Shown: piece by piece, positions 16,299-20,000 of the stretch
How the letters are laid out: every line of letters starts with the position of its first letter
Numbering within the stretch: position 1 is the stretch's first letter
DNA from: Paulinella micropora
Lineage: Eukaryota > Cercozoa > Imbricatea > Euglyphida > Paulinellidae
Direction of reading: 5' to 3'
NCBI GenBank assembly: GCA_019918135.1
Contig: WBZZ01002833.1
Coordinates: 1 to 20,000, forward strand
DNA: 20,000 bases
The notes under the pieces: model-generated
Databases searched by the model: none
What the model was told of the DNA's origin: nothing
The model's input: only the letters and a program-made list of their open reading frames with translations
Program-made: the position numbers and the translations under genes

Positions 16299-18977
16299 CT
16301 ACAGTAAATATATAAGTTATATAATGCATTTTGATGAAACATATTTGATAATACCATTTTCTTTTTCCTCTGAATCAGAGGATGGATGCTCAGACGATGA
16401 GTCGGACGATGAATGATCAGATGATGAGCTGGAGGATGAATCCTCAGAGGACGGGTTCTCAGACGAAGCTGGTTCTGCAACACCCACGACTTCCTCCTCT
16501 AATCGACATTCACAGACTTGGAAATGATTCCATGCTTGATCAATGAGCTGCGCCTTCTTTAACTGTTTGCGGTTGGAGTCTTGCGATGAAACACCATGCA
16601 TTCGAAACCAGGACTTTAACTCGATGCAAATTGATCCTTATGATGTGACGATGTTAGCAAAGTGAAAACTTTTCGCCAAGGCTCAGACGCATTTGCAAAA
16701 GCCAAGTCCTGCTCCTTCTTTTCTTCGCTAGTAAGCTGTCTTGCTCCACGCCATCGTGGGTGAGCAGGAGGACGTCTATCGTTGACAAAATACGTGCGAG
16801 GCAAAGAAAGGAGCTCATCAGGTGTTAAATGAGTAAGGGCGTCTATTTTTTCCTTACGCTCAGGAGGTAACTGCATCCAGTTCATTGGCAGCTTATCAAT
16901 GAGTCGAAATTCGACTCTCCATTCCTTTCCTTTTGCATCAAGACAGGACATGTGAGCAGGGCGGCCGGGCAGGTCACCTTCGAAATATTCGCCATCAACT
17001 TCCACCCTCGTCAAGTTTCCTTTGGCTAACATTTCTTCCACATGCGCTCGCTCGTCCTGCCCTAGGTACTTCGTAGCTAAAGAGCGAATATCTTTCTTTA
17101 AGCGAGGGTTGAGGAAATACCCGACAGGAAGCTTCCGAGGCATGTCAGTCGCTGTCATACATAGCACAATAAAGATGATTCGTGATCGGGTGGGTTTGGG
17201 AAAGGGGGGGAAGGGGGATTTCTGATGAAGTAGTGTTACCGGGGCGTCCGACAAAGAAAAGAAAGAAAGAAAAGAAAGAAAGAAAAGAAAGAAAGAAAAG
17301 AAAGAAAGAAAAGAAAGAAAGAAAAGAAAGAAAGAAAAGAAAGAAAGAAAAAAAGAAAGAAAAAAAGAAAGAAAAGAAAGAAAGAAAAGAAAGAATGAAA
17401 AGAAAGAAAGAACAAGTGAATTGGTTCTCCGTTTGGATCATCACGGACACCATGAAAATTCTGTGCATCTCCCCAAGTAGCGATTTCTACAGTTGGCAAA
17501 GCGTCAGGGTCCTTCTTGGTGATTCGGTAAGCTAAAGGCTTGTTGTAATGCTTGAAGCTTTTGTTCATACATGGACTGAAGTGCGTCATCCAATCGTAAT
17601 TACATCCCAGAACGACCAGCACGTGTCTCGTCTGGTGCTGCTTCTTGAATGCAAGAATGAGCTTCAATAAAGCTTGCGCTATGTTGGTTGTTAGGAAGGT
17701 ACTCTTCCATCCAATGTCCATGACTCGGAATTCCTGATCATCACCGTCATGCCTATGCCCAGAAACTAACGATGTGACTCTACTTGGAAACGGATCCCCC
17801 TGTCCACGACATTAAGACCAAGAAAGCCCAGCATCGCCCACGCGGTGTTATCCCCAGCGCCGTCCCACTCAAGATATAATTTCCAAGCTGGCATAGTGCG
17901 AGGATTCCAAAGCTCCCAATATTGCTGTTCGCACCGTGTTCTACAGCACCTTCGAGGTAGGTGAGAATGAAGTGTGTATCGGTCGTGTAGCAGGTATTAA
18001 TACCCACGCAAAGTCTAAAAACTATTTTTCCTTTGAAGTCTTTGGCGGCACGATGGCATGATGGGATTTTCACAGGCTGCTTCATGTCTGCGGATATGAA
18101 AGTCGCAGCAAAGTCTGCTGGCGCTCCCTTCTTGCGCTGCATGCTTGCAACGCGGCACGCCCTGCGAATCTTATGATGATAATTGTTACGGCTGCGCCAT
18201 CGCTGAGCTTCCGCTTCACTCTTGAAACCTTGAGCATGCTGAGCAGTAAGCTCCGTGCAGATCTCACATTTTGAAAAGTCTCCATCTGGAACATAAACAT
18301 GTAAATTGATTAATAGTATTAGAAATAGTACTAAGGTCTGAGATATTAATGCATACATACTATAGTAGTTATTAGTACCTCTGACAAACTTGACGTTAGA
18401 AAAATCCGCGCGCCAAACTTTGTTGATAGTGTCGTCTGTCGGAGGAGCATCTGGATTAACTTGTTGAGAGCAACTGAACCGGAGACACATATCCTTCCAA
18501 TTGTCCTTGACATACTGCTGAACTCCAGCGTCCTGAGCCATTTGTTGCATCCTCCATATACCATCGCTGCAGATCTCCGAATAACTCGTTGTGAATTCTT
18601 CACAAAGCAAAACTGCTACCAAATCTTCCGTCTCAGGAGTCGCTGATGATTTTTTGGCAAACACCTTCATATATTGGCGGATACGTCCGTTACAATTATT
18701 GACTAGAACTATATGGATAAATTACTTACCAGTCACAAAGTAATCACTTAAAGCAAAACGTAATTGTCCTACCAACGACTTGAAGCAGTATTCCAGCTTT
18801 AATAAGAAAAGGCGCGAACAGGACACGCAGCGTACATTGACTGGCCGGATCGTAAATAATGGCTCTAACGACACCGTACTCTGATACGGCCGGTCCTGAA
18901 CCATTAATTAAGATTATAGTTCCAACATTTGCTTTGGTTGTTTTTGGCTTCGCTAGTCTCCCACATTTTCCCACCAT
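15973..18977 (-). CDS. Gene B: transposase-like protein with RanBP2-type finger
   Basis: Proposed minus-strand exons: 18977-18730, 18702-18379, 18285-17414, 17151-16355 and 16298-15973. The first splice (GTAAGT donor, TTCTAG acceptor) and the last (GTATTA, CTGTAG) keep frame. Segments match gene A: TPETEDLVAVLLCEEF, INKVWRADFSNVKFVRG, EICTELTAQ, DFKGKIVFRLCVGINTCYTT, MPAWKLYLEWDGAGDN, SGHRHDGDDQEFRVMDIG, YDWMTHFSPCMNKSFKHYNKPL, GEPI, PRKLPVGYFLNP and LPRTYFVNDRRPPAHPRW. The DGxxDN and GHxHxxDDQ motifs fit an RNase H-like transposase core of the DUF7869 kind (inference). Frame breaks fall near 18800, 17925, 17770 and 16650. The tail has a Ser/Asp/Glu tract, an Arg-rich region, TAA at 16155-16153 and then a RanBP2-type finger. 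Likely transposon-derived; intactness unclear. Confidence 0.5.
17152..17413 (-). other. Intron of gene B filled by a purine/pyrimidine repeat
   Basis: The intron lies between the GEPIH region (donor GTTCTTTC near 17413) and the CGACTGACATGCCTCG exon (acceptor ATGACAG at 17153-17152). Gene A has an intron of 60 nt at the same place (13187-13246). Most of this 262-nt intron is a long polypyrimidine tract on the sense strand. Confidence 0.5.
17253..17411. repeat. AAAGAAAGAAAAG repeat
   Basis: About 12 copies of a 13-bp unit made of AAAG and AAAAG steps, 159 bp, all purine on the plus strand with one T (AATG at 17396). It lies inside an intron of gene B. Confidence 0.95.
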
Positions 18978-20000
18978 CTTTGATCCTTATTTATATAAGC
19001 GAAGATTGGGTTATTGGCGAAGTTGTTAGAATTCGTTGACTCGGTAAAAGGATAGGCATCACTAAATATATTCTTTTATCACCGAACCGGCAAAATTACA
19101 TAGTTATTAATATTTCTGGCATTGGTGGCAGTCAGTTCCTTTATAGAACTGATCATTGCTTTTACATATGTAGAGTCATATGTATTTCCTTTATTCACAT
19201 TTGGGCGGGTAGATATTGATTGAGCCAGTGTTGGGTTCAGTTTCCTTCTATCTAAATAAAGACCAACTTTCAGTGTCTACAGAATGTGAACACCCTGGCC
19301 TCCCCCGGCAACCTCTTAATGTTACATCGAACTGAGTTAGTCTAATTGAGGGGGAGCGTTGGACATTAATTATACCCTTTCTCCTCAGTTATGTCCCTCA
19401 TTACTTAATTATTAGTTAGTAGTAGTTTTTTCTGTTGTTAGTATTATTAGTTGTTAATGCAGTCAATTGTAGTACTTATCCTGGTACTGGTGGCACCTGC
19501 TTTTTACCATTACCCTTTTTACCCATATCCGTACGTTTCGTGTGTCAATTCTGGAAGGTATATCTTTTGTGACGTCGGCAGTTGGACTGGCGGGAATTGT
19601 TCAGTATTGTTGAATTCTTCGAGTTTGTAAGTCGCAAGCCGGTAGGAGGGGGACGCCCCGAGTGCCTGTTTAAGACGGGTAGCAATTGCGGTGGCTTTTG
19701 TCCATTGATTAATAGCGTTGACCCAAATTTAAAACTGTATATGTAGTAGCCGTTTAGAGGCTGTGGAAAAGGTTGCTGGAAAATTTGTCGAAATTTGCAG
19801 AATTTCCAGTGACTGGAATTTATGACAAAATAACAGGAATTGCACTTATGGGTTACATGTGGTGTGCTTTTTAGGCATTTGTGCAAGCTGCTGACAAATG
19901 AATTCAGTTATTTTCTGACCCTGTCAAGTGAGCGCTCCGTTTTCGGAGTTATCACCTGCCCTGTTGTTGGGTTCAGTTTTTAGGATTGGCTTCCCTTTCT
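18978..20000. other. Region without a recognisable gene
   Basis: AT-rich; the frames here (for example 19545-19886 minus) have no protein-like features. The part next to 18977 should hold the gene B promoter: TTATATAA lies at about 18991-18998, 14-20 bp before the ATG on the minus strand, perhaps too close for a TATA box. A possible copia-type 3' boundary is at 19346-19365, a 14-bp direct repeat GTTGGGTTCAGTTT occurs at 19230 and 19966, and a hairpin CTCCG-TTTT-CGGAG lies at 19935-19948. Confidence 0.45.
19346..19500 (+). mobile_element. Possible Ty1/copia polypurine tract and LTR start
   Basis: TTGAGGGGGAGCGTTGGA at 19346-19363 is one base from TTGAGGGGGAGTGTTGGA, the usual junction of polypurine tract and 3' LTR in plant copia elements. 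The following AT-rich sequence (TTAGTTAGTAGTAG, TTAGTTGTTAATG) has the look of such LTRs. The internal coding part of an element is not visible to the left, so it could be a truncated copy or chance. Confidence 0.3.

Noticed and set aside
19545..19886. Minus-strand frame of 113 codons
   Set aside because: No motif, no splice context and biased composition from AT-rich DNA; no support as a gene.
1..20000. Euplotes-type programmed +1 frameshifting or reassigned stop codons
   Set aside because: Breaks go in both directions and are not at AAA-TAA/TAG sites; many frames end at all three stop codons.

Overview
The window looks like nuclear DNA of a eukaryote, most likely a protist or alga. The evidence is frequent short GT-AG introns (about 50-260 nt) between coding segments, split genes on both strands, abundant microsatellites, a Gag-type retroelement remnant, and nuclear domain types (SET, SAP, RanBP2 zinc finger). 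Nothing bacterial (operons, Shine-Dalgarno spacing) is visible. I cannot name the species. No tRNA or rRNA gene was recognised.

Layout. (1) 1-4120, minus strand: a multi-exon gene, incomplete at its 3' end, whose central part reads as a SET-type lysine methyltransferase domain, followed by an acidic/serine and lysine tract and a Cys-rich GCKCxxC tail. Its largest intron holds a tandem repeat of about 180 bp. (2) 4121-4499: a short divergent promoter interval. (3) 4500-7339, plus strand: a gene running away from the SET gene, with a long unrecognised N-terminal exon and a C-terminal part carrying a SAP motif, KKG-type basic repeats and a RanBP2-type zinc finger. (4) 7340-7937: no gene; palindromes and a short duplicated hairpin. 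(5) 7938-10650, minus strand: remnant of a retroelement with a Gag-like reading frame and CCHC zinc knuckle. No polymerase is visible. A perfect A AAA AAC slippery heptamer joins its first two overlapping frames. (6) 10906-14701, plus strand (gene A) and 15973-18977, minus strand (gene B): two diverged, tail-to-tail paralogues of a transposase-like family, with introns at matching places. Gene A ends in three huge GAA-repeat blocks; gene B ends in a Ser/Asp tract, a basic region and a RanBP2-type finger. (7) 14702-15972 between them: AT-rich, with a MITE-like inverted repeat, a perfect palindrome and poly-G tracts. (8) 18978-20000: no gene; a possible copia-type polypurine tract/LTR boundary.

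How the parts relate. The SET gene and the SAP/RanBP2 gene share a divergent promoter, and both have nuclear, chromatin- or nucleic-acid-type domains, so a joint role is conceivable but is only inference. Genes A and B look like an old inverted duplication of a transposon-derived gene.

A general caution: nearly every gene needs one or more single-base frame corrections to follow its homology or domain pattern. The shifts go in both directions, which points to indels (sequencing or decay) rather than one programmed mechanism. Exon boundaries are read by eye and should be taken as approximate.
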